Positions 52,094 to 61,219 are shown, counted from the stretch's first letter. The stretch is DNA of 64,000 bases from Streptomyces viridochromogenes (GCF_001270495.1 NZ_LGUR01000198.1:1-64000), one strand, 5' to 3'. A program made the numbers and translations. Notes: generated by a model from the sequence alone, not told the origin.

Positions 52094-53374
52094 TCAGCGG
52101 ACCGGGGTTCCGTCGGCGCGCAACTGCATCTGGGGGCGCCCCGTGACCAGCAGCCAGGCCGGCAGCGAGGCCATGCACAGCAGGGCGATGATCGTCGGCG
52201 AGGCCACCAGCACGGCGGCCGTGAACAGGCTCACCCAGCCCTGCCGGGTGATGGCGAGGAGCACGCCCAGCACGCCCGCGGCGACACCGACGGCGGGATG
52301 GACGGCGGGCACGAGGGCGTGGGCGCACAGTCCGAGGGCGGCGCCGACGAACACGGCCGGGAAGATCCGCCCGCCGCGGAAGCCGCAGGACGCGGCGACG
52401 AGCAGCGCGGCCAGCTTCACCACCGTCATCGTCGCGAACTCCCCGGCCGACCAGCCGTCGGGATCGGCCGCGATCTCCCCGACCTCGTCCAGCCCCTTGA
52501 AGAGCGTGAGATGGCCCCCCAGCGCGGCGAGCAGGCCCAGCACCAGCCCGCCGACCGGAAGGGCCACCATGGGATGCCCCAGCCGGGTGAACGCGCCGTG
52601 GACGTACGGGAAGGCACGCACGGCACACATGCCGAGCAGCGCGGCGACGGATGCGACCACCAGCGCCGCCAGCAGATCGCCCCAGCCGGGCTGCCCGAAA
52701 GCGGGTAGATGCAGATCGAAGCTCGGATGGGCCACCAGAGTGGTCGTCAGCGAGCCCGCGGCGGCGGCGACGAGCGGCGCGAAGACGTTGTCCCACAGCG
52801 CCCCCTTCAGCTGCCGTCCGGCCAGGGCCTCGGAGAGAAGAAGCGCCGCCGCCACCGGAGTACCGAACAGGGCGCCGATCGTGGCTGCCTCCGCCAGCGC
52901 AGCCCAGAGGCCGCCCGGCGCCCGGGGAAGCAGCCGCCGGCCCAGCCAGAAGGTCAGAGCCACGTTCACGGCGATGATCGGGTTCTCGGGGCCGAGACTC
53001 GGCCCGCCCGCGAGCATCAGCGCGGTCGCCAGCAGCAGCCCCGGCAGCACGGCGAGCGGCAGCACGGGAGCGTCCAGTCCGGTCGTGGCCGGGTCGGGCC
53101 CGGCGTGCCCCGGCACCTTCCACACCACCAGGCCGACGGCCACGCCGGTGGCGGTGAGCATGACGATCATCCACAGCACGGAGTACCGGCCCACCCCCAG
53201 CGCGTCGGGCAGGTTCCGCCACAGCACGTCCTGGAGCTCCTCGGCCGCCGACTCCACCCCGAGAAGGAGCAGACTCGCCGCCACGCCCACCACGAGAGCG
53301 GGGAGGATCAACGGCAGCAGTGCCCGGGCCGGGGTCGCCGGGGCGGGTAACGGCTGCACGGTGTCCTGGGCCAC
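52094..53374 (-). CDS. ClC-type chloride channel/transporter
   Basis: 426 residues from a GTG at 53374; there is no ribosome-binding site and a TATCGT -10-like box lies close upstream, so the mRNA may be leaderless. About ten membrane segments. Conserved ClC elements are recognisable: LAGGPSLGPENPIIAVNVAL (anion-binding loop and helix start), TIGALFGTPVAAALLLSEAL and FRGGRIFPAVFVGAALG (GxFxP loop). The pore loops depart from the canonical GSGIP/GREGP, so ion selectivity is uncertain. It precedes gad, consistent with an acid-resistance pair. Confidence 0.8.
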   Translation of the reverse strand: MAQDTVQPLPAPATPARALLPLILPALVVGVAASLLLLGVESAAEELQDVLWRNLPDALGVGRYSVLWMIVMLTATGVAVGLVVWKVPGHAGPDPATTGLDAPVLPLAVLPGLLLATALMLAGGPSLGPENPIIAVNVALTFWLGRRLLPRAPGGLWAALAEAATIGALFGTPVAAALLLSEALAGRQLKGALWDNVFAPLVAAAAGSLTTTLVAHPSFDLHLPAFGQPGWGDLLAALVVASVAALLGMCAVRAFPYVHGAFTRLGHPMVALPVGGLVLGLLAALGGHLTLFKGLDEVGEIAADPDGWSAGEFATMTVVKLAALLVAASCGFRGGRIFPAVFVGAALGLCAHALVPAVHPAVGVAAGVLGVLLAITRQGWVSLFTAAVLVASPTIIALLCMASLPAWLLVTGRPQMQLRADGTPVR

Positions 53375-53426
53375 GGGCCCACGATAAACGGGCAAAACGG
53401 GCGCTACATCCGGAGAGGAAACCGGC

Positions 53427-53457
53427 TTGCACCTCACGCCACGTGAGGGCTCACCGT
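53427..53457 (+). promoter_or_regulatory. tipA-type promoter with MerR operator
   Basis: TTGCAC (-35, 53427-53432) is overlapped by the inverted repeat CCTCACG-N3-CGTGAGG (53432-53448), as in the known ptipA promoter that TipAL activates by distorting a long -35/-10 spacer. It lies about 40 bases before the tipA start. The -10 is poorly defined (about 53452-53457). Confidence 0.85.
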
Positions 53458-53484
53458 GGAGTGCGTACGACGAAGGGAGCGGAA

Positions 53485-54246
53485 GTGAGCTACTCCGTGG
53501 GACAGGTCGCCGGTTTCGCCGCGGTGACGGTGCGCACCCTGCACCACTACGACGACATCGGCCTGCTCGTACCCAGCGAGCGCAGCCACGCGGGCCACCG
53601 GCGCTACAGCGACGCCGACCTCGACCGGCTGCAACAGGTCCTGTTCTACCGAGAGCTCGGCTTCCCGCTGGAGGAGGTCTCCGCCCTGCTCGACGATCCG
53701 GCCGTGGACCCGCGCGCACACCTGCGCCGGCAGCACGAGCTGCTGACCGCCCGGATCGAGAAGCTGCAGAAGATGGCGGCGGCCGTGGAACACGCCATGG
53801 AGGCACGCAAGATGGGGATCAATCTGACGCCGGAGGAGCGGTTCGAGGTGTTCGGGGACAAGGACCCCGAGCAGTACGCCGAGGAGGCGGAGCAGCGCTG
53901 GGGCGGCACCGAGGCGTACGCCGAGTCACAGCGCCGCGTCGCCACCTACACCAAGGAGGACTGGAAGCGTATTCAGGCCGAGGTCGACGACTGGGGCCGG
54001 CGGTACGCGGCCCTCGTGGCGGCCGGCGATCCGCCGTCCGGCGAGGCGGCCATGGACCTCGCCGAGGAACACCGGCAGCACATCAGCAGGTACTACTTCG
54101 AGGTCCCCTACGAGATGCACCGGTGCTTCGGCGAGATGTACGTCTCCGACGAGCGCTTCAAGGCGTTCTACGACTCCATGCACCCGGGGCTCGCCGAGCA
54201 CCTGAAGGACGCGATCCTCGCGAACGCCGACCGCCGCACCGCATGA
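53485..54246 (+). CDS. tipA: Thiopeptide-responsive MerR regulator TipA
   Basis: 253 residues from a GTG, the exact length of TipAL. Residues 1-70 are a MerR winged helix (YSVGQVAGFAAVTVRTLHHY, GHRRYSDADLDRLQQVLF), followed by a coiled-coil dimerisation helix and the TipAS drug-binding domain from about 110. Cys 214, in YEMHRCFGEMY, is at the position where TipA binds thiopeptides covalently through their dehydroalanines. The upstream promoter is the TipA target, so it autoactivates. An internal start could give TipAS, as in other species. Confidence 0.94.
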   Translation: MSYSVGQVAGFAAVTVRTLHHYDDIGLLVPSERSHAGHRRYSDADLDRLQQVLFYRELGFPLEEVSALLDDPAVDPRAHLRRQHELLTARIEKLQKMAAAVEHAMEARKMGINLTPEERFEVFGDKDPEQYAEEAEQRWGGTEAYAESQRRVATYTKEDWKRIQAEVDDWGRRYAALVAAGDPPSGEAAMDLAEEHRQHISRYYFEVPYEMHRCFGEMYVSDERFKAFYDSMHPGLAEHLKDAILANADRRTA

Positions 54247-54247
54247 G

Positions 54248-54292
54248 GGTCCTGGCCCGGGAGCCCGTACGGCTCACTCCCGGGCCAGGACC
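54248..54292. terminator. Bidirectional hairpin between tipA and the YbjQ gene
   Basis: GGTCCTGGCCCGGGAG (54248-54263) and CTCCCGGGCCAGGACC (54277-54292) are perfect 16-base arms around a 13-base loop. It follows the tipA stop by 1 base. The right arm is inside the last codons of the convergent YbjQ gene, so the hairpin serves both directions. Confidence 0.85.
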
Positions 54293-54639
54293 ACCGCCGT
54301 CCCGTAGGCACACACCTCGGTGCCCACGTCGGCAGCCTCCGTCACGTCGAAGCGGAAGGCCAGCACGCCGTTCGCGCCACGCGCGCGTGCCTGCTCGACG
54401 AGCCGCTCCATGGCCTGGTTACGGGTCTCCACGAGCGTCTTGGTGAGCCCCTTGAGCTCACCGCCGACCAGTGACTTCAGGCCGGCGCCGATCTGGCTGC
54501 CCACGTGCCGGGAGCGCACGGTCAGCCCGAAGACCTCGCCGATGACCTCTGTGACGCGGTGGCCGGGGACGTCGTTCGTGGTCACCACCAGAACGTCTGG
54601 TCGGGGTCCCTGTCCGCCGCCGAACTCTTCGATGCCCAT
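54274..54639 (-). CDS. YbjQ/UPF0145 family protein
   Basis: 121 residues. VLVVTTNDVPGHRVTEVIGE, TVRSRHVGSQIGAGLKSLVG, ELKGLTKTLVETRNQAMERL and ARGANGVLAFRFDVTE make the full YbjQ domain, a small oligomeric fold sometimes annotated as heavy-metal binding. About 17 extra residues precede the domain. It converges on tipA and its last seven codons form one arm of the shared terminator. Confidence 0.88.
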   Translation of the reverse strand: MGIEEFGGGQGPRPDVLVVTTNDVPGHRVTEVIGEVFGLTVRSRHVGSQIGAGLKSLVGGELKGLTKTLVETRNQAMERLVEQARARGANGVLAFRFDVTEAADVGTEVCAYGTAVVLARE

Positions 54640-54774
54640 GAATCACAGCTTTGACCCAGCGGAGGCACAGTGCATCCTGAGGGGGTCCATGGAACCTGGG
54701 CGGCCAGTGCAGCGTTGATAATTTGACCAGCCAGCTTCAGCCCGCCGCCCCCTCCCCGCAGGAGCCACAATCCC

Positions 54775-55680
54775 GTGACCACGCTTGCGCTCGGCCCCGA
54801 GTGGCTCAGCCCGGACTATCTGATCGAGACCTTCAGCCTCCCCGGCATCCTGCTGATCGTCTTCGCCGAGTCCGGCCTCTTCGCGTTCCTGCCCGGGGAC
54901 TCCCTGCTGTTCACGGCGGGTCTGTTCGTGGCCGAGGGGAACTACATCACCCAGCCGCTGTGGCTGGTCTGCACCCTCATCGTCCTGGCCGCCGTCATCG
55001 GCGACCAGGTCGGCTACATGATCGGCAAGTTCTTCGGCCCGAAGCTCTTCAACCGCCCCAACTCCAAGCTCTTCAAACAGGAGAACCTGGAGAAGGCACA
55101 CGAGTTCATGGAGAAGTACGGCCCCAAGGCGATCGTCCTCGCCCGCTTCGTGCCGATCGTGCGCACCTTCGCCCCCATCGTGGCGGGCGCCGGCCGCATG
55201 AAGTACGCCACCTTCCTCACGTACAACGTCATCGGCGGTATCGCCTGGGGCACCGGCGTCACCCTTGCGGGCTACTGGCTCGGCCAGATCGACTTCATCA
55301 AGACGAACGTCGAGGCGATCCTCATCCTGATCGTGTTCGTCTCCGTGGTGCCGATCATCATCGAGTTCCTGCGCGAGCGCGCCAAGAAGAAGCGCGCGGC
55401 GGCCGAGAACCCGGCCCCCGCCCCGGTCCAGCAGCAGCACATCATGATGGACGACGCGACGACCCAGCTCCGCCGCATCCCGTCCGACGACCAGCCCCAG
55501 CCCCAGCAGCAGTACGGCGACCAGGGCAACCAGGGCCACCAGCAGCAGTACGGCTACGACCAGCAGTACTACGGCCAACAGCAGCCCCAGCAGCAGCCGT
55601 ACGCCGAGCAGTATCCGCAGGGTTACGGCCAGCAGCAGCCGTACGGCAACCAGCAGTACCCTCCGAACCAGGGCTACTGA
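54775..55680 (+). CDS. DedA-family membrane protein with Gln/Tyr-rich tail
   Basis: 301 residues from a GTG behind CAGGAG. The DedA (SNARE-associated) core covers residues 1-200: ESGLFAFLPGDSLLFTAGLF, GDQVGYMIGKFFGPKLF, YGPKAIVLARFVPIVRTFAP and GAGRMKYATFLTYNVIGGIAWG, with 4-5 membrane helices. DedA proteins are linked to lipid flipping and membrane potential. Residues about 220-301 are a cytoplasmic low-complexity tail rich in Gln, Tyr, Pro and Gly with repeated QQQPYG/QQYG-like units, not part of the family core. Confidence 0.9.
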   Translation: MTTLALGPEWLSPDYLIETFSLPGILLIVFAESGLFAFLPGDSLLFTAGLFVAEGNYITQPLWLVCTLIVLAAVIGDQVGYMIGKFFGPKLFNRPNSKLFKQENLEKAHEFMEKYGPKAIVLARFVPIVRTFAPIVAGAGRMKYATFLTYNVIGGIAWGTGVTLAGYWLGQIDFIKTNVEAILILIVFVSVVPIIIEFLRERAKKKRAAAENPAPAPVQQQHIMMDDATTQLRRIPSDDQPQPQQQYGDQGNQGHQQQYGYDQQYYGQQQPQQQPYAEQYPQGYGQQQPYGNQQYPPNQGY

Positions 55681-55687
55681 AGCGCCG

Positions 55688-55705
55688 CCGCCCCCGAAGG
55701 GGCGG
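55688..55705. terminator. Hairpin between convergent DedA and ThrE-like genes
   Basis: CCGCCCC and GGGGCGG pair around CGAA, 8 bases after the DedA stop. It can act in either direction. Confidence 0.6.
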
Positions 55706-55806
55706 GGCTGTATCGATATGCGGCTCCGCCGCGTGGGCGCGACAAGCCACACACAACCCGTAGCCGCCGCCGGACGGAACTCCCCGAGCTCATAGGCGTC
55801 CGGCGT

Positions 55807-57438
55807 TCAGAATCCCCGCGTCCGCTTGGCGGCCCGCCGCTTCTCCGGCGACCCGATCCGCAAGAACATCCGCGAGATCTCAGCACCGAGGTTCACCCCG
55901 ATGGCAATGGCCATGGCCAACGACGCGGCCGTGGCCAACGACACCAGCCCCTTGTTCACATCGTTCTGAGCGATCGCCAGCAGCCCGAAGTACGTGGCGG
56001 AACCCGGCAACAGGGGCCCGATCGCCGCAGTCGTGTACGGCAACGCCGACGCGAACCGGTACCGCGCCATCAACTGCCCGAACAGACCCACCAACCCGGC
56101 AGCGACGGCCGTAGAGGCGACCGGCGAGAACTCACCGGCGTAGTGCATCGCGCCGTACACCACCCAAGCGACACCCCCGTTGAGGGTCACGGCGAGCACG
56201 GTGGACCGGTCCTGCTGGAGCAGCACCGCGAAGGTCAGCGACAGCAGCATCGACGCGCCGATCTGCCAGTACGGCCGCTCGGAGGCGTGCAACGCCTCGT
56301 CCGGGGTGAGTTTGGCACCCAGATTCACGCCGAAGTACAGGATCACCAGCACGCCGATGACGATGCCGACGAAGAAGTACATGACCTCGAGCAGCCGCGC
56401 GGCAGCGGTGATGTAGAAGCCCGTCAGTCCGTCCTGGACGCCCGCCACCAGCGCCCGCCCGGGCAGCAGCGCGAACAGCCCACCGGTGATGACCGCCGAC
56501 GCCTTCACGTCGACGTGCGCCAGCGTCAGCGCGACCCCTATCGCGGCCGGCGGCATCGCGGCCACCGTGAACTGGTAGAACTCCGGCAGCCCGCGCCCCG
56601 CGCACAGCCACGCCAGCCGGTCGCCGAGCATCGCGCCCAGCGCCGCCGCGACGAACACGATCAGATCACCGCCGACCAGCACGGAGGCCGCCCCCGCGAG
56701 CAGCCCGCTCGCCGAGGTCAGCACCCAGGTCGGATACGGGTGACGGTTGCGGCGGATCTCCGCGAGCCGCCCGTAGGCCTCCTCCAGGGAGATGTGGCTC
56801 TCCGGGTCGCTGAGGTCGTCGACGAGCTGGTACACGGCGGCCAGGCGCGTGTAGTCGGTGCCGCGCCGCCGTACCGTACGCGACGCCGACACCGGATCGT
56901 CCACCAGCGACGGCTGGTACGAGATCGACAGCAGGGTGAACGTGACGTTCGGCTCGCAGCGGTCCAGGCCGTAGGACCGGCAGACCGCGAACATCGCCGC
57001 CTCGACGTCCTCCGCGCCCTCGCCCCCCGCCAGCAGCAGTTCGCCGATACGCAGGGTCAGGTCGAGCACGCGCGGGACGGCCGGGCCCTCCTCCTCCGCC
57101 CTCGGCATCCGCTCCGGCGCGGGCCGCTCGGCCACCGGCATGCGCAGCATCGTCCGCATCCGGTCCTGCCAGGGCAGGTCCTTGGTCAGGCTGATCCGCG
57201 GTATGCCGCCGGCGGGCGTGAAAGCGGGCGCGGCGTCCTCGACGCTGTAACCGCTCGGGGTGCTGAACGCCGATCCCTCGGGTTCCTGGACAGGCGGATG
57301 CGGCACGTCCAGCCCCTGGGGGAGGGCGAACTCGGACGTGGTCTCCGACTCGCTGTCCCCCACCTCGACGCCGGCGGGCGGGATGAACGCCATCCTCGCC
57401 TCGTCCGACTGCGGCTTGCGGTCCTCCGCGTCCGTCAC
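55807..57438 (-). CDS. ThrE-like threonine/serine exporter
   Basis: 543 residues from a GTG at 57438. The N-terminal 130 residues are hydrophilic and Pro/Glu-rich. The ThrE N-terminal domain (DUF1212) follows, with LTLRIGELLLAGGEGAEDVE and YGLDRCEPNVTFTLLSISYQ, then about ten membrane helices including the C-terminal ThrE_2 part (LPGSATYFGLLAIAQ). The usual role is export of threonine/serine, driven by proton motive force. It is flanked by hairpins on both sides, so it is probably monocistronic. Confidence 0.88.
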   Translation of the reverse strand: MTDAEDRKPQSDEARMAFIPPAGVEVGDSESETTSEFALPQGLDVPHPPVQEPEGSAFSTPSGYSVEDAAPAFTPAGGIPRISLTKDLPWQDRMRTMLRMPVAERPAPERMPRAEEEGPAVPRVLDLTLRIGELLLAGGEGAEDVEAAMFAVCRSYGLDRCEPNVTFTLLSISYQPSLVDDPVSASRTVRRRGTDYTRLAAVYQLVDDLSDPESHISLEEAYGRLAEIRRNRHPYPTWVLTSASGLLAGAASVLVGGDLIVFVAAALGAMLGDRLAWLCAGRGLPEFYQFTVAAMPPAAIGVALTLAHVDVKASAVITGGLFALLPGRALVAGVQDGLTGFYITAAARLLEVMYFFVGIVIGVLVILYFGVNLGAKLTPDEALHASERPYWQIGASMLLSLTFAVLLQQDRSTVLAVTLNGGVAWVVYGAMHYAGEFSPVASTAVAAGLVGLFGQLMARYRFASALPYTTAAIGPLLPGSATYFGLLAIAQNDVNKGLVSLATAASLAMAIAIGVNLGAEISRMFLRIGSPEKRRAAKRTRGF

Positions 57439-57496
57439 GTGCGCAGCACTCCCTGTACGACACCTCCTGCCGCACTCAGTATGCGCACAGACACGC

Positions 57497-57530
57497 GAAC
57501 GGGCTGCACGCGCACGCGTGCAGCCCGTTC
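57497..57530 (-). terminator. Perfect 16-base hairpin after ppa
   Basis: GAACGGGCTGCACGCG and CGCGTGCAGCCCGTTC are perfect complementary arms separated by CA, ending about 40 bases downstream of the ppa stop (leftward). It should end ppa transcripts before the ThrE-like gene. Confidence 0.85.
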
Positions 57531-57569
57531 ACATGGCTGAGAGCCGACGCCTGGCTCGGAGCCGGTGGC

Positions 57570-58061
57570 TCAGTGGCCGCCCTGCTCCTTGAAGCGCTTG
57601 TACGACCGCTCGATCTCGATCTCCGCGTCGGTGCGGCCCACCCAGTTGGCGCCCTCGACGGACTTGCCGGGCTCCAGGTCCTTGTACACCTCGAAGAAGT
57701 GCTGGATCTCCAGGCGGTCGAACTCGGAGACGTGGTGGATGTCACGCAGGTGCTCCTGGCGCGGGTCCGTCGCCGGCACGCACAGCAGCTTGTCGTCGCC
57801 GCCGGCCTCGTCCGTCATCCGGAACATGCCGATCGCCCGGCACTTGATGAGGCAGCCCGGGAAGGTCGGCTCGTCCAGGATGACCAGCGCGTCCAGCGGG
57901 TCGCCGTCCTCGCCGAGGGTGTTCTCGACGAAGCCGTAGTCGGTCGGGTAGGCGGTCGAGGTGAAGAGTCGACGGTCCAGGCGGATCCGACCGGTCTCGT
58001 GGTCCACCTCGTACTTGTTCCGCGAACCCTTCGGAATCTCGATCGTGACGTCGAACTCCAC
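57570..58061 (-). CDS. ppa: Inorganic pyrophosphatase
   Basis: 163 residues. GTG 58061 is chosen because GGAGGAG lies 5-6 bases before it; ATGs further upstream have no such site. It begins [20 protein letters not shown], and the family I active-site blocks [39 protein letters not shown] and KDLEPGK supply the acidic metal ligands. It hydrolyses pyrophosphate, pulling biosynthetic reactions forward. Normal length; divergent from dacB. Confidence 0.95.
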   Translation of the reverse strand: MEFDVTIEIPKGSRNKYEVDHETGRIRLDRRLFTSTAYPTDYGFVENTLGEDGDPLDALVILDEPTFPGCLIKCRAIGMFRMTDEAGGDDKLLCVPATDPRQEHLRDIHHVSEFDRLEIQHFFEVYKDLEPGKSVEGANWVGRTDAEIEIERSYKRFKEQGGH

Positions 58062-58146
58062 CGGTGGCTCCTCCATGATCAGCACATAGTTCTGGTGGTT
58101 AAGTGTCCCTCACGCAGGTGTGTGATCGCGAAAGGGGCTGGTGGTC

Positions 58147-59766
58147 GTGCCAGAGCTGAGGCCGTGGCGAGCCGCGAGACCGCATGTGGCGCGGGTCGCG
58201 GGCGTCGTACGACCCCGACTGGCACGGGTCGCGGGCGCCGTACGGCCACGTCTCGCACGCGCCGCGACGGCCGCGAAACCGCAGGTCGTACGGCTCGCGC
58301 GAGCCGTCTCCCCACAGGCCGCGCGGACACCCAAGCCCAGGACCTGGCAGTACACCGCGGGCGCCGCCACCGCCGGACTGGCGCTGGCCGCCGCGGTGGT
58401 GACCGCCGCAGGCCCCTGGGACTCCACCGGTCAGCGTACGGCCGAGCGGGACCGGGCGGCCGCCCAGGAGCGCACGGGTGGCGCAGATCACGGCCGTAGT
58501 TCCGATACGTCCGATACGGCCGCCGAGGCACCCCGGCCCGCCCCCAGCGCGGCCTCCGTCCTCCCTGGCCTGGGCGGCGGAATCGGCACCGTGCGGGCCG
58601 CCCCGAACGGCAAGGCCCTGGCCGGCCTCCTGGGTCCGCTCCTGGACGCCCCGGAGCTCGGCGCCCGCAGCACGGCGGCGATCGTCGACGTGGCCACCGG
58701 CAAGCGCCTCTACGGCGAGCATGCCTCCGAGCCGCTCACCCCCGCCTCGACGACGAAGATCGCCACCGCCGCGGCCGCCCTCGCCGCGCTGGGCCCCGAC
58801 CACCGCCTGACCACCCGCGCCGTCCTGGAACCCGACACCGGGGAACTGGTCCTGGTCGGCGGCGGCGACCCCACGCTGACGGCCCGCAAGGACGCCGAGG
58901 GCTGGGCGAGCCTGCGCGAGCTGGCCGACCGGACGGCCCAGGCGCTGAAGAAGCGGGACGTACGCGAGGTCACCCTCTCGTACGACAAGACGCTCTACGC
59001 CGGACCCGAACTGCACCCCATCGGAGACAACCCCAACCTCGCCCCGGTCAGCGCCCTCATGGTCGACGAGGCCCGTACGAACGACTCCACCAGCGGGCCG
59101 GTGAAGCGGGTGGAGGACCCGGCGAAGGACGCGGCGGCGCAGTTCGCGGCCCTTCTCGCGGACCGCGGCATCAAGACCACCGCGCCCGGCCCGTCCAAGG
59201 CGACGAACCGGGCCGAGTCGCTCGCCGAGGTCACCTCACCGCCGCTGTCCTCCGTGGTCGAACGCATGCTCACCAACAGCGACAACGACATCGCCGAGCA
59301 CCTCGCCCGGCAGACCGCCGTGGCGAGCGGCGCGCGCCCCGACTTCGACGGCGCGGGCGAGGCGATCCGGGACCGGCTGAAGAAGCTCGGGCTTCCGGTG
59401 TCGGGCACCGACTTCAAGGACGGCAGCGGCCTCAACCGCGACGACAAACTCACGGCGGACCTGCTCACGGCCCTCCTGGCCAAGGCGGCCGACCCGGCCC
59501 ACCCCGAACTCCGCCCGGTCCTGACCGGCCTCCCCGTGGCCGGCTTCACCGGCACCCTGAGCAGCCGTTACACCGATGGCGCGGCCGGCGTCGTCCGAGC
59601 GAAGACCGGCACCCTGAACGGCGTGAACTCCCTGGCCGGCACGGTGGTGGACCAGGACGGCCGCCTGCTCGCCTTCGCGTTCCTGTCCACGGGCGGGAAC
59701 ACGGAGGCGGCCCGCGCGGCACTGGACCGGACGGCGACGGCACTGGCGTCCTGCGGCTGCGGCTAG
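58147..59766 (+). CDS. dacB: D-alanyl-D-alanine carboxypeptidase (PBP4/DacB type)
   Basis: 539 residues; GTG 58147 is preferred for its spacing from AAAGGGG, with GTG 58141 the alternative. An Arg/Val/Ala-rich cytoplasmic N-terminus of about 62 residues precedes one membrane span (WQYTAGAATAGLALAAAVVT). The extracellular penicillin-binding domain has SxxK as PASTTKIA (Ser about 202), SxN as TNSDNDIAEHL (about 377) and KTG as RAKTGTLNG (about 485). It trims peptidoglycan stem peptides. The N-terminal stretch consists of four loose 11-residue repeats, unusual for the family. Confidence 0.93.
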   Translation: MPELRPWRAARPHVARVAGVVRPRLARVAGAVRPRLARAATAAKPQVVRLARAVSPQAARTPKPRTWQYTAGAATAGLALAAAVVTAAGPWDSTGQRTAERDRAAAQERTGGADHGRSSDTSDTAAEAPRPAPSAASVLPGLGGGIGTVRAAPNGKALAGLLGPLLDAPELGARSTAAIVDVATGKRLYGEHASEPLTPASTTKIATAAAALAALGPDHRLTTRAVLEPDTGELVLVGGGDPTLTARKDAEGWASLRELADRTAQALKKRDVREVTLSYDKTLYAGPELHPIGDNPNLAPVSALMVDEARTNDSTSGPVKRVEDPAKDAAAQFAALLADRGIKTTAPGPSKATNRAESLAEVTSPPLSSVVERMLTNSDNDIAEHLARQTAVASGARPDFDGAGEAIRDRLKKLGLPVSGTDFKDGSGLNRDDKLTADLLTALLAKAADPAHPELRPVLTGLPVAGFTGTLSSRYTDGAAGVVRAKTGTLNGVNSLAGTVVDQDGRLLAFAFLSTGGNTEAARAALDRTATALASCGCG

Positions 59767-59883
59767 CTCTCCCTCGCCGTGCCCAGTACCCCACCCGTAA
59801 CGCCGAGCACCCTCCAGATCCACCGCCGCCCCACCCACCCCTACGGCCTGCCCCAAGTGGGAACGCTCACGTACGGTTGACAC

Positions 59884-61008
59884 ATGACGAGCATCGGTGG
59901 TGCCGAGATGGTCGACTGGAATCTCGCGGTGGCGACCGCGACCCGGCTCGTACGGCCGGGCCCCGAGGTGAGCCGCGACGAGGCCAGGGCCGTCGTCGCC
60001 GAGCTGCGCCGACATGCCAAGGCCTCGGAGGAACACGTCCGGGGCTTCACCCGGATGGGCACGGAGGACACCCACGACACCCCCGTCCTCGTCGTCGACC
60101 GCCCCGGCTGGGTGCGGGCGAACGTCGCGGGGTTCCGCCAGATCCTCAAGCCGCTGCTCGAGAAGATGCAGGAGCGCCGCAGCACCAGCACCGGAGGCGC
60201 GGTCCTCGGCGCCGTCGGCGGCAAGGTCACCGGCGTCGAACTCGGGATGCTGCTCTCCTTCCTGGCCTCCCGCGTCCTCGGCCAGTACGAGACCTTCGCC
60301 CCGGCCACCCGCGAACTCCCGGCGGGGGAGAACGGCGGCGGCCGACTGCTCCTCGTCGCCCCGAACATCGTGCACGTGGAGCGCGAACTCGACGTACAGC
60401 CCCACGACTTCCGCCTGTGGGTGTGCCTGCACGAGGAGACGCACCGCACGCAGTTCAGCGCCGTGCCCTGGCTGCGGGACCACCTGGAGGGTGAAATCCA
60501 GTCTTTCTTGGGGGAGACGGATGTCGACCCCATGACCGTCCTCGAACGTATCCGCGAGGCCGCGCAGTCCCTGGCCGGCGGCCGGCCCGAGGCCGAGGAG
60601 GACGACGGCGGACGGTCGTTCGTCGAACTGGTGCAGACGCCGGCCCAGCGGGAGATCCTCGGCCGCCTCACCGCAGTGATGTCCCTCCTGGAGGGCCACG
60701 CCGACTTCGTGATGGACGGTGTGGGGCCCCAGGTCGTGCCGACCGTCGCGGAGATCCGGGAGAAGTTCCAGCAGCGGCGCGCCAAGGGCGCCTCCCGACT
60801 GGACATGACCCTGCGCAAGTTGCTGGGTCTCGATGCCAAACTCAGGCAGTACCGCGACGGCGAACGCTTCGTACGGGCCGTCCACGACCAGGTCGGCATG
60901 GACGGCTTCAACCGCGTGTGGACGTCCCCCAACACCCTCCCGACCAAGGCGGAGATCGCCAAACCCGCGGACTGGATCGCGCGGGTGCATCGCAAGGCGG
61001 AGTCGTGA
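59884..61008 (+). CDS. Zinc-dependent metalloprotease-like protein (DUF2342)
   Basis: 374 residues. ATG 59884 has no ribosome-binding site and follows TACGGTTGACAC, so the transcript may be leaderless. The HExxH motif is VCLHEETHRTQF, with a downstream Glu-rich helix (MSLLEGHADFVMDGVG) that can supply the third ligand. DUF2342 proteins, annotated as zincins associated with F420 or as uncharacterised, sit next to dacB and tilS in many actinobacteria. Substrate unknown. Confidence 0.88.
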   Translation: MTSIGGAEMVDWNLAVATATRLVRPGPEVSRDEARAVVAELRRHAKASEEHVRGFTRMGTEDTHDTPVLVVDRPGWVRANVAGFRQILKPLLEKMQERRSTSTGGAVLGAVGGKVTGVELGMLLSFLASRVLGQYETFAPATRELPAGENGGGRLLLVAPNIVHVERELDVQPHDFRLWVCLHEETHRTQFSAVPWLRDHLEGEIQSFLGETDVDPMTVLERIREAAQSLAGGRPEAEEDDGGRSFVELVQTPAQREILGRLTAVMSLLEGHADFVMDGVGPQVVPTVAEIREKFQQRRAKGASRLDMTLRKLLGLDAKLRQYRDGERFVRAVHDQVGMDGFNRVWTSPNTLPTKAEIAKPADWIARVHRKAES

Positions 61009-61219
61009 ATCACGCGCCGAGGCGTGCAGATCATACGAAGGTCGTGAACCGATTCCGGCCGACGGCAGGCGAACGCCCCTTCAATCACCCGTCCGAGGGA
61101 CCGTGAGCCATGGGTAGGCGTGCAATGCTCGGGGAACGGCCCGGTTCTGTCACCATCTACACACTCTGAGTGACCGACCTCGGGCTCACCCCCCGACAAT
61201 TTCATGAAGGGAACCGGAC

